DNA from: Micrasema longulum
Lineage: Eukaryota; Arthropoda; Insecta; Trichoptera; Brachycentridae
Reading direction: 5' to 3'
Assembly: GCA_022494885.1 (NCBI GenBank)
Contig: JAGVSM010001330.1
Location: 89,924-153,923 of the forward strand
DNA: 64,000 bases
Of the stretch, positions 61,848-64,000 are shown one piece after another. A model generated the notes under the pieces. It was not told the DNA's origin, searched no databases, and worked only from the letters and a program-made list of their open reading frames with translations. Every line of letters begins with the position of its first letter. The stretch's first letter is position 1. The translations under genes were made by a program, and so were the position numbers.

Positions 61848-62101
61848 CGGTAGTCAGATGGCAGAAGGGACCATCTGTATTTTTTTCTGTTTTAGTTTTT
61901 AAAAGTTTTAATAAATATTTCAGTAAATACACATAGAATAAAAAATAAAAAAACACCATAATTTAGGATGGTAATTCATTATTAAAAAGCAACACTAAAA
62001 TATTTTAGTTTGGGGATTGAAGTCTTGAAATTGAGTTGTATTTCAGCTCTCCTCAACATTTTTGAAAATTACAGATGGTCTATACTGCCATCTGACTACC
62101 G
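61848..62101. mobile_element. 254-bp MITE with ATAC target duplication
   Basis: CGGTAGTCAGATGGCAG...ACCATCTGTA at the left pairs with CGGTAGTCAGATGGCAGTAT, AGACCATCTGTA at the right (reverse complement). ATAC directly flanks both ends (61844-61847 and 62102-62105). Interior non-coding. Confidence 0.88.
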
Positions 62102-62231
62102 ATACATGAAAAACATCATATACAGAGAGAAAATTATAAAATTTCAAAAAGTTTAAAACTCTACATACGTATTTAATTTCTAATAAAAATCCGCAAATTA
62201 ACCACTCTCTAGGTAGATTCAAATTAGAACC

Positions 62232-62362
62232 CCAGGGGTTATATTACAAACGGTCTCGCGGCCGTAAAAAAAGCTTTTATCTCGCGTATTTATATACAAA
62301 ATACGCGAGGTAAAGGTGTTTTCTATGGCCACGAGAGTGGTTCAGAATAGCACCTCATGGGT
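62232..62362. mobile_element. Hairpin MITE in the 62-63 kb cluster
   Basis: CCAGGGGTTATATTACAAAC, GGTCTCGCGGCCGTAAAAAA, GCTTTTATCTCGCGTATTTA and the inverted second arm TACGCGAGGTAAAGGTGTTT, TCTATGGCCACGAGAGTGGT, TCAGAATAGCACCTCATGG. Confidence 0.85.
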
Positions 62363-63009
62363 GGTATTCTGAATCTTCTCTACCCCCTAGAGTGGTAAAT
62401 TTGGGGATTTTTTTTTTAATGCGACAACACTGTACTTCATGTAATGGCCACACTGATGATTAAACGTCAAATTTTATTTTATTTATTTCGAATACAAACA
62501 GATGTACAGGTTAAATAAATATATTTTTTAAATTTATATAAAATGTATACATAGTAAGGCCTGCCATACAATTATATGTATTCACTAAATAATACTGTAA
62601 TAAAGCGACGACTGCTCAAAGTTTAAACTATATGATAATAAATAATAAATATAGGTTCTATATATTAAAATAAATATGGACAAAACAAGGAGATAGTGGG
62701 AATGAAAAGAAGGAAATGTATAAGGAGTGGTAAAGGATGATTAAAGGAAAGTAAGAATGATGATAAAAGAATCATGTATAAAACAGAAAAAAAAAACGAA
62801 CACGGTTTGGTCAATTTAACCTAATTAATTGTGTTAGGTCATGGTCGCAATAATGTTTCAAATGAAAATCATCGCGTGTTCATATTAATTTGACGTTTAA
62901 TTATCGGTGTGGCCAGATATGAAGAAAAGTGTAAACGAATGCAAAAAATAAAAATCCCCAAATTAATCACTCTCTGAGGGGGTAGAGAAGACTCAGAATA
63001 CAACTCCTG
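62357..63009. mobile_element. Longer TIR relative of the hairpin family, with nested LINE tail
   Basis: Left arm: GGTGGTATTCTGAATCTTCT, CTACCCCCTAGAGTG, AAATTTGGGGATTTTT ... GGCCACACTGATGATTAAAC, GTCAAAT. Right arm (reverse complement): GTTGTATTCTGAGTCTTCTC, TACCCCCTCAGAGAGTG, TTAATTTGGGGATTTTT ... GGCCACACCGATAATTAAAC, GTCAAAT. TIRs about 120 bp. The first bases (G.TGGTATTCTGA) are those of the hairpin family. 62475-62800 inside carries a TTTATTTATTTCGAATACAA reversed LINE 3' UTR. Confidence 0.8.
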
Positions 63010-63138
63010 GGGATATATTCCAAACGCTCTCGCGGCCGTAGAAAAATATTTTATTTCACGTATTTTGTAAGTCATTAATAAATACGCGAGATAAAAGTGT
63101 TTTCTACGGCCGCGAGAGCGGTTCAGAACAGCTGGGCT
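63006..63138. mobile_element. Hairpin MITE in the cluster
   Basis: CCTGGGGATATATTCCAAAC, GCTCTCGCGGCCGTAGAAAA, ATATTTTATTTCACGTATTT and the reverse arm AATACGCGAGATAAAAGTGT, TTTCTACGGCCGCGAGAGCG, GTTCAGAACAGCTGGG. Confidence 0.88.
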
Positions 63139-63226
63139 GGTAATCCAAACGCAGTTATAGCGCGTTTTTGCTTACTAAATACGCTTTATAACGCGCTGGA
63201 AATGCGTTCGGAATACCAGCCCAGGA
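63131..63226. mobile_element. Hairpin MITE in the cluster, short variant
   Basis: GCTGGGCTGGTAATCCAAAC, GCAGTTATAGCGCGTTTTTG and the reverse arm AATACGCTTTATAACGCGCT, GGAAATGCGTTCGGAATACC, AGCCCAGG. It shares the CTGGGCTGG boundary with the preceding copy, so the two are immediately adjacent. Confidence 0.85.
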
Positions 63227-63550
63227 GTCAGAATTTGTTTATCGGTATTGTCAGGTCTAACCATATTTTCGAATAGTGTATGAAATCTGTATCTCACGAA
63301 GACTTTATTCATAGATATCGATAAACGATTAGGCATTTCCGAGTTTTGTAATAAGTGCCCTGATTACTTGTTTTGTTTGGCAACAAACCAATAATACTTA
63401 CACAAATAAACATCTTCCGTATAAGGGGGTTTCTTATTGTCTTTCCGTCATCCCCTAATGCGCACTTTTAATATTTTATTTATGTAAATAATATTCCCAC
63501 TAATATACATAATCATTTAGTCTTTCAAACCTCTCCTACGAAAATCCATT
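63227..63550. other. Unassigned DNA
   Basis: No feature recognised. Confidence 0.4.
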
Positions 63551-63552
63551 CA

Positions 63553-63625
63553 TCATCATCATCACTCCCTTTCCACACCTTGTGCATGGTAGGCAAACGC
63601 GTTGACCATTACACCACGACGCGCG
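63553..63625 (-). mobile_element. SINE family delta, internally deleted copy
   Basis: On the minus strand the box A part (CGTCGTGGTGTAATGGTCAA, CGCGTTTGCCTACCATGCA) is joined directly to the tail (CAAGGTGTGGAAAGGGAGTG, ATGATGATGATG). Box B and the whole body are missing. Confidence 0.65.
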
Positions 63626-63850
63626 ACGCCGACAAAAATGCATTAGATACTGTATTCTTTATTTGAAACACAGATAACGGTGAGATATTTATGAAATTTT
63701 CTTTCATTCTAGTATCGTACTAAATGATAAAATACGATACTTTACGTAGGTTCATTAAAATATCATTAATAAGTATTATAGACATATAATTAAATATTTT
63801 AATGCAATGCAGGGAGTCGACCTAAGGAGTCGACCTAGGGAGGCAACCTA
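63626..63850. other. Unassigned DNA with a GGAGTCGACCTA duplication
   Basis: GGAGTCGACCTAAGGAGTCGACCTAGGGAGGCAACCTA at 63813-63850 is a short tandem repeat directly before the fold-back copy. Confidence 0.5.
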
Positions 63851-63851
63851 A

Positions 63852-64000
63852 AGCTAGGGTTTCCTAGGACAGCGGTGACCGTATCTTAACGGCCGTAGTG
63901 AACGGTGATGCGGTGGACAGCCGTCGTAACGGTGACTAGAGAGTGTTTTCCCAAGAAAACGGTGTTGATAACATTTAACAACACCGTTTTCCTAAGAAAC
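63852..64000. mobile_element. Fold-back (Harbinger-like) MITE copy 3, cut by the window end
   Basis: AGCTAGGGTTTCCTAGGACA, GCGGTGACCGTATCTTAACG, GCCGTAGTGAACGGTGATGC and the inner pair AGAAAACGGTGTTGATAACA / TAACAACACCGTTTTCCTAA. The left flank is TAA, consistent with a TWA target. The right half lies outside the window. Confidence 0.85.

Overview
The window is AT-rich, intron-containing eukaryotic DNA from an insect, most probably a moth or butterfly. The evidence is the mix of decayed Jockey/R1-like and RTE-like LINE tails, tRNA-headed SINEs, short Helitrons with a TCTATATATATAAAA-type start, and a LINE ORF1 with a baculovirus FP25K-like C-terminus. The species assignment is inference. There are no operons, rRNAs or CRISPR arrays. 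Most of the sequence is dead mobile DNA, much of it nested.

Host gene. Only two segments look like exons of one cellular gene, both on the minus strand. A first coding exon (51755-51861) carries a favourable ATG, a hydrophobic segment and a GT donor. A GC-rich exon (27087-27244) lies between a TTTTGTTTCAG acceptor and a GTAAGT donor. Their phases fit. If they are adjacent exons, the intron is about 24.5 kb and contains everything from 27.2 to 51.7 kb. A promoter-like stretch with a CCAAT box lies upstream of the first exon. A weaker plus-strand first-exon candidate, with an RFX X-box-like palindrome, lies near 54.9 kb.

Central LINE (about 31.7-37.35 kb). This is the best preserved element. 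Order: ORF1 (coiled coil plus FP25K-like domain), then about 1.5 kb encoding a 372-aa multi-membrane-segment ORF and a second 103-aa hydrophobic ORF, then ORF2 (AP endonuclease plus reverse transcriptase). ORF2 is one continuous frame broken by two TAA codons. A long membrane-protein ORF between LINE ORF1 and ORF2 is unusual and is the strongest candidate here for something undescribed.

Other regions. 0-27 kb: LINE tails, a family with a nested long-TIR MITE (2.6-4.6 kb), a 967-bp TIR element (8.5-9.5 kb), a MITE with TGAGGGTAC ends, Helitrons, two abutting MITEs (19.4-20.3 kb), and mariner debris (23.9 kb). 27.2-28.2 kb: a minisatellite of 52-bp subunits in an alternating A-B order (104-bp repeat). 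39-41.4 kb: a Harbinger-like fold-back inserted in a hairpin element, and a three-level nest of Helitron, GGGCCCCGATTA element and hAT-like MITE, with target duplications readable against empty paralogues. 42-44.4 kb: repeated copies of one interspersed unit, one pair forming a large hairpin. 46.6-47.9 kb: a LINE whose 3' end is repeated six times as a 49-bp array, with an RTE fragment inserted. 50.4-50.9 kb: a degenerate minisatellite. 53.4-53.9 kb: Tigger/pogo transposase debris. 58.9-64 kb: a 1.2-kb TIR element with a nested SINE, a 254-bp MITE with clear target duplication, a cluster of hairpin elements, and a third fold-back copy cut by the window end.

Family and clade names come from reading by eye, without database search. 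Boundaries of decayed elements are approximate, often to tens of bases.
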